Positions 18,113 to 27,317 are shown, numbered from the stretch's first letter. The stretch: 35,305 nt of DNA from Bacteroides sp. 43_108 (GCA_001915545.1 MNQS01000129.1:1-35305); one strand, 5' to 3'. Numbers and translations: made by a program. Notes: generated from the letters alone by a model not told the origin.

Positions 18113-19885
18113 TCAAAATCTATAGGTCAAACCGGCTGATGCGCTCAACACCATACTAAAACGATTCTTCCAGAATGTACGTGCACTTTCAGTTATTTTT
18201 CCATCATATACCTGAGCAGCCTGCTCTAGATAGATACCCCATCTATCGTTCAAACGAAAATGCTCATTCAGTCCAATCTGACCGCCAAACAAGTTTTTGT
18301 CGGCAGTTTCATGGTGTGTATAAACAATTCCGATAAATGGTGCGACATTAAAGGTTCTGTCTTGATCATACCCAGCTACAGCTGTGAACATGTCCAACAT
18401 CCAGTCTGCACTTATACTTAACGGGTATGTTCCTTTGTCCTTTCCATAAGCATAACGACCTGCCATAAGTGAAGCTCTCACTGAGCTATACGGAGTAAAG
18501 CGTCGTCCTAAACTTATCGTATACTGCTGGCCGAGATATGTCAATGGTTTATCAAAATCAACGCTTGCAAAACGAACAGGGAAATTTCCACCAAGACCGG
18601 CCATAACAAAACTATACGGTTCGAACTTAGCATTATCCAAATTCATCTTTCTAGAACGTCTTCTATACTGAACGCCAAATTCCAAACTGAAGTTATCCAT
18701 CTTACGTTTCTCAACACTTCCGTCGACAAAAGGCTGTTCGTACCGGCTACCGCTCCATCTTGCCTGCGCAAACACACCCCATTTATCATTGACGGCATAG
18801 AGAAGCTGACCGGCAAATGTTGGCCCATGAAAAGGACGCACTTTTTTGGAATATGCAGTAGTTGCCCTATGAGCCACTACGCCTAATTCATATCCAGCCA
18901 TTGCGTTGATTTCAAACTTAGGCTCACGATTCCTTGGGAAAAAGAAAGTATTGAGATTCACCATACCTTCCAATCGCAGTCCGGCATAAGGTTCTTCACT
19001 GATGCCTGTATAAACATCATTCGGAACATAATGCATACCGCCAAATGCCGTTGCACGCATTCCTAGAGGCATCCACCATTTTCCAACACTTAAGCCCATA
19101 GCCGGTCCCCAGCACTTGGAAGAACTCATATTCTCCTTTACACGGTCGGAAAAATCGCCTTGCGCTCCCATATACAACTCGTAAAACAACTGATCGCAAG
19201 GATCAAGGTTTGGATAACGTCGTATAGGAATCTCTGTAAAATGATAAGTCAATCCGGCAATAAGTTCTGTTCCAAAATTATAGCGGCGGGGGGACTCCAC
19301 AGCCTCTATATCATCAGTAAAAAGATGTACTTTCGGTTCTACATAAACCTCCAGATTCTGCGTAAACATTCGGCTCAAACGTAGACCTCCATGCAAACTG
19401 CCGGCGATTTTCCTTTCCGAGCCTTCAGGAAAAACCATATATGCACCAAGACCTACAACTGTCGACACGTTGAATACATTATTTTTACGATATCCGAACA
19501 AATAGTCCTGAATGTTGAATATATGGTCAAATTCAACAGATGCACGCTTCTGCACATCGTTAATTCCTCCCAAAAAGCTCAGTCTATAACTGTTGAAGCT
19601 ATTTACCTCTTTCTGTATTGAAAGTCCGAATTCCGTCAGATCAGGCTGTCCAGAAGCACTCCCGACAAAATTACCGACACCTCCAAGAAATCCCAAAGTC
19701 CAGTTATGTCCTGGGGCATCACGCTTCACAAGCCTACCCTTCGGTATATAACGTTGCTGTTGAACATATTCCATTGCATTGAAATATGTATTTTCTATAC
19801 TGTCCGTTTCTTCAGCATTTGCCGCTACCGGCACAAACACGCTTAAACAAAGAGACAACACGGTTTTCAAATCAAAGTTTCTCAT
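18113..19885 (-). CDS. Outer-membrane protein made of three tandem beta-barrel units
   Basis: A 590-residue exported protein (signal peptide to about ANAEE). It contains three consecutive units of about 160-175 residues: roughly 61-216, 233-410 and 423-590. Each ends in a barrel-like strand (IAGLTYHF, LEFGVQYRR, SASAGLTYRF). Each also has equivalent internal motifs: RMFTQNLEVYVEPKV, VNDKWGVFAQARW and LNDRWGIYLEQAA. The single-unit protein at the head of the operon (23479-24090) is related: its GKWITPTMALRF parallels GKWWMPLGMRA of unit 2. Small barrels of this kind normally stand alone, so a triple fusion is unusual. Whether it folds as three pores or one large barrel cannot be told. It is the last gene of the operon, 15 bases after the OmpA-like gene. 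Confidence 0.75.
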   Translation of the reverse strand: MRNFDLKTVLSLCLSVFVPVAANAEETDSIENTYFNAMEYVQQQRYIPKGRLVKRDAPGHNWTLGFLGGVGNFVGSASGQPDLTEFGLSIQKEVNSFNSYRLSFLGGINDVQKRASVEFDHIFNIQDYLFGYRKNNVFNVSTVVGLGAYMVFPEGSERKIAGSLHGGLRLSRMFTQNLEVYVEPKVHLFTDDIEAVESPRRYNFGTELIAGLTYHFTEIPIRRYPNLDPCDQLFYELYMGAQGDFSDRVKENMSSSKCWGPAMGLSVGKWWMPLGMRATAFGGMHYVPNDVYTGISEEPYAGLRLEGMVNLNTFFFPRNREPKFEINAMAGYELGVVAHRATTAYSKKVRPFHGPTFAGQLLYAVNDKWGVFAQARWSGSRYEQPFVDGSVEKRKMDNFSLEFGVQYRRRSRKMNLDNAKFEPYSFVMAGLGGNFPVRFASVDFDKPLTYLGQQYTISLGRRFTPYSSVRASLMAGRYAYGKDKGTYPLSISADWMLDMFTAVAGYDQDRTFNVAPFIGIVYTHHETADKNLFGGQIGLNEHFRLNDRWGIYLEQAAQVYDGKITESARTFWKNRFSMVLSASAGLTYRF

Positions 19886-19900
19886 TGCTGTTTCTGACTG

Positions 19901-22153
19901 TTAAAATTTATACATATCCAATGCGGTATCAACTATATCCTTGTCGAATTCTCCATCATTCTGTGCAATTACAATAAAACTCTCATCCAACTTGAAACAA
20001 GCAGACAGAGCTTGTATCGCATCATTAAATCCGGCCTCGCCTTTTCGAGCAGCCACTGTAGCCTTAAGATACCAAGTCAAAGCTTCATTCTGCGGCAAGT
20101 CTTCCAGAGCCTTCTCGGCCTGCATATCACCCAAACGAGTTTCGAGCGCCAGATACATAATAACCTTGTTACGAGGTGAAGAATTCTTTACCACATCAAA
20201 AGTCTGCTTAGCACGTTCTTTTTCTTCGGGAGTATTTCCACCTTGGAAATATCCACCAAGAGCCAGGGCATAGGCCTTCATCAATTCATACTCCTTCAAA
20301 TCAGGAAGAATCTTAACCATAATGCTGGCCTGTTCAAAATCACCTGCTTTAATATACATACACAGCTGATTGACTATTACAGCATCAGGATTGATAATTT
20401 CCAGACGACCGGTATTAACATTTCTACGTTCAAAATTCACACGGCTCACACTTCTATCAATGAAAGGTTCCAATATACGCGTGTCGAATGTATCACGTTT
20501 CAAATACTGCGCAGCCAATATATTTCCGGCCAATATCCACGGATTGTTCTGCTCCAGCGAAACTTCATAGGCTTTTTTAGCCAAAAGTTCCAATTCTTTA
20601 TCGTCCGTCAAAGATTGGAAAAGTCTCCAATATTCATACCTTGTGTAATCATGTTCCAAACCATAAGCATGATAATCCGCAAGAACTTCTTCATCCGTTG
20701 GTTCACGATATATGTCATATTGACAAAGATATTCAACCTGACGGAGTTCTTCCAAACAAGGGATTATCAGTTCCCTATAAAAAGGGAGAGATTTCATGAT
20801 ATTGCTCTGACGGTCGAAATTGTTCGGAACACGGTCCATGCAACTCTGAACTTCCTCAGCCTCTGCAACGTGACCATTACGTTTAAGAAGTTCCACAACT
20901 TCACTCCACGAAGCCACTCTAGCCTGCGGATTCTGATAAACTCTAGCAAGAACACTGCGGGGCAGAATTGAAGTTATCTCATTCTGAATCCTCTTCATTC
21001 TCCTCTCGGCCAGACGGAGGTTAGATGTATAACGTCCTTCTGGTGAAGCAACACCATTCACATGAAATTCCCTAAGCATAGCACCTGGTTCATTCACAAT
21101 TGCCTTAAGTTTCTCACGTATCTGCTCAAGCTTAAGATGATTTTCCGGAGTATCGGTAAGCCTGTCAGAGTTTACAGCAAATGTCAAGGAGACCTTATCG
21201 GCCGTATTACGTTTTTCTACTTGCGGAGTTTCTTTATAATCATCAAAATCAAGATTCTTGTACATGAATGAATATTCAAGGAAACGCATTGGACGCTTGT
21301 TCATACAAGTATTCACCTGATGTGTCTTTCTGTATGATATTCCTCCGTATTCTTCAATACAAAAATCGGCATAACAGCTGTAAGTTCCATTTGGATCCTT
21401 CACCAGAACAGTATCGCTCCATTCAATATCCATACGTTCTGTACTGAGAGGAAGCGGATTCACAAATTTCGCCAACGGATCACGTTTAAGATCATATCCC
21501 ATCATACGGTCCTGCGTACGATGAAACTCTTTTCCATCGTAAACCAAAGGTTTACAAAAAGCGATAGTATCACCGCTGTTGCAATCCAGAACATAAGGCT
21601 GAATTATTAATCTGGAATAACTGTTTCCATTATGCGAAGGGATTACAAAAATATTAAATGGAAAAAAACGATTACCTACAAGACGAGAATTCTTAGGTTC
21701 GGGCATAATTTCCTTTCTGATACCGGTTACAGTCACCTGGTCCAGAGGATTACCGTCATCAATGCCGACATCAATCTGCATACGATTATTGACACGTTCT
21801 ATAACACATTTGCCCATATCCGGTTTAAAAACAATAGCACCGTTGTCAGGAACAAGAATCTCATAGTATCCGTTCTTGTCAATTTCTGTAATATTGTCTG
21901 TAATAAGAGTCAATTCGCCAAGACTGTCAATTTTTGCCTTAATATCCTCACCTTCTGCAACAGTTTTACATCCGTACACCATAACTGCAGCATGAGTAAA
22001 CGGCACCTTGTGTCGCGGATTGGCTGTGTTATATACCGTACCGGTCACTTTTATCATCCGTTGAGCAAAAACAGATGTAAAACAACCGAACAGCAACAGC
22101 AGCACAGCAAAGAACCGCAACAGAGAAAACTTATTCGATTCTACCATTTTCAA
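19901..22153 (-). CDS. Periplasmic OmpA-like/TPR protein of the envelope operon
   Basis: A 750-residue exported protein with a signal peptide ending near SVFAQ. The N-terminus (MIKVTGTVYNTANPRH, GYYEILVPDNGAIVF) looks like a carboxypeptidase-regulatory/Ig-like beta-sandwich. Residues about 320-395 resemble the OmpA peptidoglycan-binding fold: an F-VNSDRL start, then VNGVASPEGRYTSNLRLAERR. The rest (about 450-745) is alpha-helical with TPR-like repeats. A role linking outer-membrane partners to peptidoglycan or scaffolding them is inferred. It is 6 bases downstream of one barrel gene and 15 bases upstream of the triple barrel, so they are surely co-transcribed. It may relate to DUF3868-type proteins found beside DUF3575 genes in fimbrial loci, but I am not certain. 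Confidence 0.7.
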   Translation of the reverse strand: MKMVESNKFSLLRFFAVLLLLFGCFTSVFAQRMIKVTGTVYNTANPRHKVPFTHAAVMVYGCKTVAEGEDIKAKIDSLGELTLITDNITEIDKNGYYEILVPDNGAIVFKPDMGKCVIERVNNRMQIDVGIDDGNPLDQVTVTGIRKEIMPEPKNSRLVGNRFFPFNIFVIPSHNGNSYSRLIIQPYVLDCNSGDTIAFCKPLVYDGKEFHRTQDRMMGYDLKRDPLAKFVNPLPLSTERMDIEWSDTVLVKDPNGTYSCYADFCIEEYGGISYRKTHQVNTCMNKRPMRFLEYSFMYKNLDFDDYKETPQVEKRNTADKVSLTFAVNSDRLTDTPENHLKLEQIREKLKAIVNEPGAMLREFHVNGVASPEGRYTSNLRLAERRMKRIQNEITSILPRSVLARVYQNPQARVASWSEVVELLKRNGHVAEAEEVQSCMDRVPNNFDRQSNIMKSLPFYRELIIPCLEELRQVEYLCQYDIYREPTDEEVLADYHAYGLEHDYTRYEYWRLFQSLTDDKELELLAKKAYEVSLEQNNPWILAGNILAAQYLKRDTFDTRILEPFIDRSVSRVNFERRNVNTGRLEIINPDAVIVNQLCMYIKAGDFEQASIMVKILPDLKEYELMKAYALALGGYFQGGNTPEEKERAKQTFDVVKNSSPRNKVIMYLALETRLGDMQAEKALEDLPQNEALTWYLKATVAARKGEAGFNDAIQALSACFKLDESFIVIAQNDGEFDKDIVDTALDMYKF

Positions 22154-22159
22154 TATTAA

Positions 22160-22708
22160 TTAAAATGTGTAAGCAGCCGACACTGTCAGTTTCGTCGGAA
22201 GAAATTTCCGGCCAGACTCATTGTACGGCAATGAACTATCATATTCACTCAATTCATAACGTCTCTCGCGGAACCAGTATACACCTACGCCTCCTGCAAA
22301 CTCTATATTCCAATGACGACTAAGAGGCAAGGCGTATCCAAGCACTATACCAGGACCTGCAGCATCGCCTTGATGATGCATATCCTTGTCAGATGTATAC
22401 TCATATCGAATTCCGGCAACAGAAAGTCCAACAAACAACTGAGTCATTGCACGTCCTGAAATCCAATAGCGAACTTCGGCTTCTGCTCCATGGAAACGAC
22501 AATCCGTAGGAGTCTGCGACAAAGTATAAAATAAAGAACCTTCCAATGACACACGTTTAGACGTTACCAGTTCGAATGATATATTCGGTGTAAGATTTCC
22601 CCAAAGCAGAGCATTTGTCTTGACAGAAGCCAGCTGAGAATACCCGGCAAGAGGAAAACAGCACAGCATGATTGCACACAGCAATTTGAACATTTTTTTT
22701 ACTTTCAT
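22160..22708 (-). CDS. DUF3575-type outer-membrane barrel protein (second copy)
   Basis: A 182-residue exported protein (signal peptide to about GYSQL). ASVKTNALLWGNLTPNISFE and AEVRYWISGRAM are DUF3575 signatures. It ends in the aromatic barrel strand LTVSAAYTF. DUF3575 proteins commonly sit beside fimbrial assembly genes in Bacteroidales; no fimbrillin or Mfa/Fim gene is seen here. It lies 11 bases downstream of the other DUF3575 gene. Confidence 0.8.
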   Translation of the reverse strand: MKVKKMFKLLCAIMLCCFPLAGYSQLASVKTNALLWGNLTPNISFELVTSKRVSLEGSLFYTLSQTPTDCRFHGAEAEVRYWISGRAMTQLFVGLSVAGIRYEYTSDKDMHHQGDAAGPGIVLGYALPLSRHWNIEFAGGVGVYWFRERRYELSEYDSSLPYNESGRKFLPTKLTVSAAYTF

Positions 22709-22719
22709 CTCTCTCCGGA

Positions 22720-23457
22720 TTAATTATACTTCGACTTACTATATTTATTTCTTATAGACTGGAATCTATATACCAGTCCGACACGAATTTCTGTCGGAAG
22801 CGGATAAGGTGTAAAATGCCAGTCTTGCTCTTTCACAAAAACAGATGTTCCGTTCTGTATTTCACGTTTCTTGTATTTGCCATATATGAAACCGGCACTC
22901 AAGCCCAAATCAAGATCAAGAGCTCCAGTCTTGAAAGTGTACAAAGGAACTTCCCATCCTATACTGCCACCGACAGAATAACATTGACCGGTGTATCCTT
23001 TCTTGAAATACAAAGTATAGTCTGTATATTGGGCATATACCCCCCAATAATAAGCACGCCAGAATTTAGGCATCTTCTTGTTCTTTTTCAACATCTGCTT
23101 TGAACGCCAATAACGCCTGAGCTCCAACTTTCCATCAAAAATACTGTAGTCAAAGTCTGGGCTGAAGGTCTGATCACTACCTCCATTCCATCTAACCTGT
23201 GCTGAAAGAGTCCACTTATTGTAGACAGAATTTGAAAGATCAAATTCCACTCCAATATTAGGAGTTATCAATATCCATTCCAGCGCATTTGTCTTAAACG
23301 CCCATCTGTCCTTAAAACTAACGTGTTCAACCGTATTCTGAAGTACAGAAGACTTCGGTTCAGAAACACTATCAGCAGTTTCTTGGGCAGAAACAAAAGT
23401 ACAGCATGCAACAGCAGCCAATGCCGAAACAATCCTTTTACCGTATAAAATTTTCAT
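22720..23457 (-). CDS. DUF3575-type outer-membrane barrel protein (first copy)
   Basis: A 245-residue exported protein with a signal peptide ending near TFVSAQE. The DUF3575 pattern is clear: WAFKTNALEWILITPNIGVE, LELRRYWRS and GGSIGWEVPLY. A basic loop (KQMLKKNKKMPK) and a polar basic tail (NKYSKSKYN) follow barrel-like strands. It therefore lacks the usual terminal aromatic residue, unlike its neighbour. It is 21 bases downstream of the OmpX-like gene. Function unknown. Confidence 0.8.
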   Translation of the reverse strand: MKILYGKRIVSALAAVACCTFVSAQETADSVSEPKSSVLQNTVEHVSFKDRWAFKTNALEWILITPNIGVEFDLSNSVYNKWTLSAQVRWNGGSDQTFSPDFDYSIFDGKLELRRYWRSKQMLKKNKKMPKFWRAYYWGVYAQYTDYTLYFKKGYTGQCYSVGGSIGWEVPLYTFKTGALDLDLGLSAGFIYGKYKKREIQNGTSVFVKEQDWHFTPYPLPTEIRVGLVYRFQSIRNKYSKSKYN

Positions 23458-23478
23458 ATGTTCTATTCTTAATCACAA

Positions 23479-24090
23479 TTAAAACTTATAGGTAAATCCT
23501 GCGGAAAGCATGGCCGTACCTTCACCGCTGCATCCACCGACAAAACCATCCATCTTATCGCTCAGCAAAGTCCCTTTCAATTCCAGGTTAAGGTCTATGT
23601 GTTCATTAATATTGAATCTGTTCAGCAGGCCGACAGTCAAAGTTGCACAATTTCTTTTCTTCAAATCTGTCATTGCAAATCCTACACCAACAAACGGCAA
23701 TGGAGTATAAAAACTGGAAACATCACGCTTTGCAAGCAAAGCCAAAACATCGGCCAAGAAATCAACATGGAAATGCATCAGATTCATGGCATCTTCCTTA
23801 CCGCTGATTGAACCGCCTGTCGCACGTGCTCCTACAGCCTGAAAACGCAGAGCCATCGTTGGAGTTATCCACTTTCCGGCATCAACTTCTGCCATAGCAG
23901 AAATACGATAGCCAAAATCTTGTTTCCCGTCTGAGTCGCCGACATACAATTGGGCACCGACACCGGTACCGACAAACCACCCCTCACTACCCTTAAGCAC
24001 TTGCATGTTGCCGTCCGGTAAAGGATAAGCCTGCATCAAAGCAGCGGGCATTAAAGCAATCAACCCCGCAACAATTCGCTTTTTTAACAT
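23479..24090 (-). CDS. OmpX-like single beta-barrel protein heading the envelope operon
   Basis: A 203-residue exported protein. The signal peptide ends near MQAYP; the barrel-like sequence (WFVGTGVGAQLYVGDSDG to MLSAGFTYKF) ends in Phe as outer-membrane barrels do. It shares motifs with each unit of the triple-barrel protein in the same operon (GKWITPTMALRF; HFHVDFLADVLALL; NINEHIDLNLELKG). It is the first gene after a -7 promoter box (24228-24235) and a leader of about 130 nt that carries a palindrome. Confidence 0.75.
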   Translation of the reverse strand: MLKKRIVAGLIALMPAALMQAYPLPDGNMQVLKGSEGWFVGTGVGAQLYVGDSDGKQDFGYRISAMAEVDAGKWITPTMALRFQAVGARATGGSISGKEDAMNLMHFHVDFLADVLALLAKRDVSSFYTPLPFVGVGFAMTDLKKRNCATLTVGLLNRFNINEHIDLNLELKGTLLSDKMDGFVGGCSGEGTAMLSAGFTYKF

Positions 24091-24106
24091 AACAAAAATG
24101 AATCAG

Positions 24107-24124
24107 GCCAAACCGCAGTTTGGC
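24107..24124. promoter_or_regulatory. Palindrome in the leader of the envelope operon
   Basis: GCCAAAC and GTTTGGC are separated by CGCA, between the predicted transcription start (about 24221) and the first ATG (24090). It could be an operator or a short 5' UTR hairpin. Confidence 0.4.
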
Positions 24125-24227
24125 TAAATCAGTTAAACATCTGGAAACATGGCTTTTAACCCAAGATCAGTAAATCACACCCAACTTTTATGATTTACAA
24201 ATATTTCAGGTTCGCACTAATCCCGTG

Positions 24228-24235
24228 CAAAGATA
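24228..24235 (-). promoter_or_regulatory. -7 box of the five-gene envelope operon
   Basis: Minus-strand TATCTTTG matches TAnnTTTG exactly, 138 bases upstream of the first start codon. No TTTG lies at the expected -33 distance. Confidence 0.55.
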
Positions 24236-24355
24236 TGTATAATAAACTTACACAGACATGCAAACCGAAAAAAAATATTCAATGAAAAGAAAGAATGACA
24301 AATACTTAGCCTGAAAAAAATAGTTGGTCTACCCCTGCAAAGCCAAGCAAAAAAA

Positions 24356-25144
24356 TTATTTCTTTTTTGGAACAACCAATATACTTACTTCGTAAAGAAG
24401 CCATATAGGCATTGCGACAAGAGACATTGTGAAAACATCAGAAGTAGGAGTTATCACAGCTGTGGCAATAAGTATTACAACAATGGCATGACGGCGGTAA
24501 CGACGCATGAAGTCCGGTGTCAGAAATCCCAATTTTGCCAATATCCAGCAGACTATCGGAAGTTCGAACAGCAATCCCATTGTAAGGTTCATCATTATGA
24601 ATGTGTCTATGTATGACTGCAGCGTAATCATGTTCTCAACTTCACCGCTGACCTGATATGTACCTAAAAAGCGAAAAGTAAGAGGAAAAATTATGAAATA
24701 GCTTGTGAGAGCACCGATTATGAACATTATATAACCGCCACCCACAACCTGAAGGGAATAACGACGCTCGCTGTCATAAAGCGCGGGAGACACAAAACTA
24801 AAAATAAGGTACAGTATATACGGGGATGAAACCATCAGCCCCGCATATACTGCAACTTTAACATGTATAAGAAACTGCTCCGACAACCCTGTGTTTATCA
24901 GTTTTACTGAGAATCCGGCCATCGAAGGCATGTCAAGTCCAGACAAGACATCTGCAAGCAAACGATACGTAATGAATGATTCGTACTTTGGAGCCAATAC
25001 AACGGAAAACAATTCGTCCTTGAACAGAAACGCCACTATTCCGCATACAGCTACAGCAAGAACCATCTTGATGAGAGAAGCCCTCAAAACATCAAGATGG
25101 TCCCAAAAGGACATCATCGTATCATTACTGCTGTTTTGGCTCAT
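24356..25144 (-). CDS. tatC: Twin-arginine translocase subunit TatC
   Basis: A 262-residue polytopic membrane protein and the receptor component of the Tat pathway, which binds twin-arginine signals and exports folded proteins. The N-terminal FWDHLDVLRASL matches the conserved TatC signal-binding region. Typical segments follow: FSFVSPALYDSERRY, the transmembrane helices, and the C-terminal FMRRYRRHAIVVILIATAVI with TPTSDVF. The start at 25144 overlaps the end of tatA by 20 bases, so the two are translationally coupled. No tatB is present; a minimal TatAC is known in several bacterial groups. Confidence 0.96.
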   Translation of the reverse strand: MSQNSSNDTMMSFWDHLDVLRASLIKMVLAVAVCGIVAFLFKDELFSVVLAPKYESFITYRLLADVLSGLDMPSMAGFSVKLINTGLSEQFLIHVKVAVYAGLMVSSPYILYLIFSFVSPALYDSERRYSLQVVGGGYIMFIIGALTSYFIIFPLTFRFLGTYQVSGEVENMITLQSYIDTFIMMNLTMGLLFELPIVCWILAKLGFLTPDFMRRYRRHAIVVILIATAVITPTSDVFTMSLVAMPIWLLYEVSILVVPKKK

Positions 25145-25340
25145 CTCCTGCAGACTGCTTTTCTTCTTTTTTTACATCAGACTTCAATGAAGCTTCGTCT
25201 TCAATACCGTTCATGCCGTCCTTGAAACTGCGGACACCTTTTCCCAAACCCTTCATAAGTTCAGGTATCTTCTTGCCGCCGAAGAACAACAAAATGACTA
25301 TCGCTATCAGAAGCAGTTCCTGCATACCTATACCGAACAT
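25125..25340 (-). CDS. tatA: Twin-arginine translocase subunit TatA
   Basis: A 71-residue protein with the TatA plan. A short membrane helix (QELLLIAIVILLFF), the FGGKKIPELMKGLGKGVRSF hinge and amphipathic helix, and a charged cytoplasmic tail ending KQQ are all visible. TatA oligomers form the translocation pathway with TatC. The gene lies 1 base downstream of the ECF-like gene and overlaps tatC, in the same operon as two proteins bearing twin-arginine motifs. Confidence 0.95.
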   Translation of the reverse strand: MFGIGMQELLLIAIVILLFFGGKKIPELMKGLGKGVRSFKDGMNGIEDEASLKSDVKKEEKQSAGDEPKQQ

Positions 25341-25341
25341 C

Positions 25342-25854
25342 TTACTTACGGATTAAATAGTTTATAAACAGATATCCACCTATCACCTGAGCAGCGATAC
25401 CAGGCAGACCGATACGGAAATCCTGAACAGCATCATAAAAACTGCCTTTCAAAGCCCATTCTCCGAGTGTTCCAAACACCTGATAGAAGCACACAACTCC
25501 AAGAAGGATAACAAGTGAAGCACTCTGGAATCGGTGAGCGGCGTATCCAGCAGCTACAGCCAAAAGCACAGACTTAAGCAATATTGCAGGCAAAGAAGCT
25601 ACTGCCGGCATGCCGAAAAGAAGAGAATTGACAAGCGGCGAAGCCAAAGCCGTAAGCAGTCCGACACGCCAACCATACTTATAAGCACCGACAAGAGTGA
25701 AGAAATATATAGGCAACCATGTCACACCTCCTTGAGGAATGAGATGACACAACTGCGGAAGGACAATATTGCCCAAGATAAACAACGCTGCTACCAGATA
25801 AGTCTTTGCACTGTTATACTGCAAAGCATAAAGTTTAACTGTTTTTGCTTCCAT
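25342..25854 (-). CDS. ECF transporter S-component-like membrane protein
   Basis: A 170-residue protein with about five to six hydrophobic segments. TWLPIYFFTLVGAYKYGWR, followed by LLTALASPLVNSLLFGMP, resembles S components of energy-coupling factor vitamin transporters. These bind the substrate in the inner membrane and need EcfA/EcfT, which are not in this window. Its place between the aldo/keto reductase and tatA suggests inner-membrane import of the same compound class handled by the nearby TonB receptor; that link is inference. It might instead be an unrelated small integral membrane protein. Confidence 0.65.
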   Translation of the reverse strand: MEAKTVKLYALQYNSAKTYLVAALFILGNIVLPQLCHLIPQGGVTWLPIYFFTLVGAYKYGWRVGLLTALASPLVNSLLFGMPAVASLPAILLKSVLLAVAAGYAAHRFQSASLVILLGVVCFYQVFGTLGEWALKGSFYDAVQDFRIGLPGIAAQVIGGYLFINYLIRK

Positions 25855-25915
25855 TTGAATATGTTTTTAATATTAAAATTTCTTCTTTTGATTTATTTCA
25901 TCCCGATCTGAGACA

Positions 25916-27295
25916 TCATAGCGTATCCTGCTTCAACTTCTCCACAAACTCATCGATACGGTGCAGCTCTCGAGGAATATTGATATTCTGAGGACAATGA
26001 GGGCTGCACTGATTGCACCCGATGCAGTGGCTTGCCTGTCTCAACCTAGGGACGCTGCGGTCATAACCGACAAGAAATGCACGACGGGCCTCCTTATAAT
26101 TTGCCGATTCTGTATTTTCCAGTACATTGCCTTCGTTGACACACTTATTGTAATGCACAAGTATGGCAGGAATGTCTATTCCGTATGGACAAGGCATACA
26201 ATATTTGCAATCGTTGCAAGGTATGGTAGGATACTGAATCATCAGTCTTGCAGTCTCCTCCAGGAATTCCTTCTCGTCATCGTCGAGTTCCACAAGAGGA
26301 GAATATGTACGCAGATTGTCCTGCAGATGTTCCATATATGTCATTCCGCTCAAAACGGTCAGCACCATCTTCGGCGAACCAGCAAAACGGAAAGCCCACG
26401 ATGCCACGCTGTTTTCAGGTTCACGCCTCTTCAGACGTTCCATCACATGCTGAGGAACATTCGACAAGCGTCCGCCCAGCAGAGGTTCCATTATAACTGC
26501 CGGGATATTGCGTTTCTCAAGCTCGCCATAAAGATATTCAGCATTTACATTGTTGCCCTTTGCATGGCGCCAATCTACATAGTTCATTTGTATCTGCACA
26601 AAATCCCAGTGCACCTTGTCGTGCATGGCCAGAACTTCATCGAACACATCTACAGAACCATGGAAAGAGAATCCCAGACGACGTATTCTGCCGGCCTCGC
26701 GCTCCTTCATCAGATAATCGATCATGCCGTTGTTGACATATCTGTCCTTGAACATGTTGATACCGCCGTTTCCGATAGAATGCAGCAGATAAAAATCAAT
26801 ATAGTCTACCTGAAGTTCCTTGAACGACTGCTTATACATGTTTATCGAATTCTCACGCGACCAGTTGCTGAAATTTGACAACTTCGTTGCAACATAATAT
26901 TTATCGCGCGGATGGCGTTTCAGAGCAATGCCGGTAGATTTCTCTGACCAGCCCTGAACATATACAGGCGATGTATCGAAGTAGTTCACTCCATGTTCGA
27001 TTGCATAGTCAACAAGACGATTGACAGCCTCCTGGTCAATCATGTCGCCCTTGCCGTCAGGCGAAGGCACTGTAGGCCATCTCATGCATCCGTATCCAAG
27101 AATCGAAACCTTGTCGTTGCCCAGACTCGGGAAACTACGATATGTCATAGTTCCATTAATGCCCGACGATTTCTTGTTTTCCTCGGCATTCTCTCCGCCG
27201 CACGAAGCAAGTCCGGCTGTTGCAGCACCGGCGATTCCGAGAATCTTTATGAAATCGCGGCGTCCTATCTGCTTTTTACTATTATTATCTTCCAT
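25916..27295 (-). CDS. Tat-exported lipoprotein aldo/keto reductase with C-terminal ferredoxin motifs
   Basis: A 459-residue protein. It starts with a twin-arginine signal (GRRDFIKILGIAGAATAG) ending in a lipobox-like LASC, so it should be exported folded and lipid-anchored. The aldo/keto reductase barrel follows, with the catalytic-site neighbourhoods YFDTSPVY, VATKLS and FYLLHSIG. The C-terminus has [4Fe-4S] ligand patterns CNDCKYCMPCPYG and CIGCNQCSPHCPQNI. The substrate is unknown. NAD(P)H is normally absent outside the cytoplasm, so electrons may come through the Fe-S centres from the membrane polyferredoxin encoded just upstream. The frame is open to 27400, but ATG 27295 places the Tat signal at the N-terminus and leaves a 22-base gap from the preceding gene. 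Confidence 0.88.
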   Translation of the reverse strand: MEDNNSKKQIGRRDFIKILGIAGAATAGLASCGGENAEENKKSSGINGTMTYRSFPSLGNDKVSILGYGCMRWPTVPSPDGKGDMIDQEAVNRLVDYAIEHGVNYFDTSPVYVQGWSEKSTGIALKRHPRDKYYVATKLSNFSNWSRENSINMYKQSFKELQVDYIDFYLLHSIGNGGINMFKDRYVNNGMIDYLMKEREAGRIRRLGFSFHGSVDVFDEVLAMHDKVHWDFVQIQMNYVDWRHAKGNNVNAEYLYGELEKRNIPAVIMEPLLGGRLSNVPQHVMERLKRREPENSVASWAFRFAGSPKMVLTVLSGMTYMEHLQDNLRTYSPLVELDDDEKEFLEETARLMIQYPTIPCNDCKYCMPCPYGIDIPAILVHYNKCVNEGNVLENTESANYKEARRAFLVGYDRSVPRLRQASHCIGCNQCSPHCPQNINIPRELHRIDEFVEKLKQDTL

Positions 27296-27317
27296 TACGA
27301 ATTCCTCCAGATAAAAA

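Noticed and set aside
25961..26878. 305-codon plus-strand open frame
   Set aside because: It is antisense to the aldo/keto reductase gene, whose motifs, Tat signal and operon context are clear; the antisense translation has no recognisable domain.
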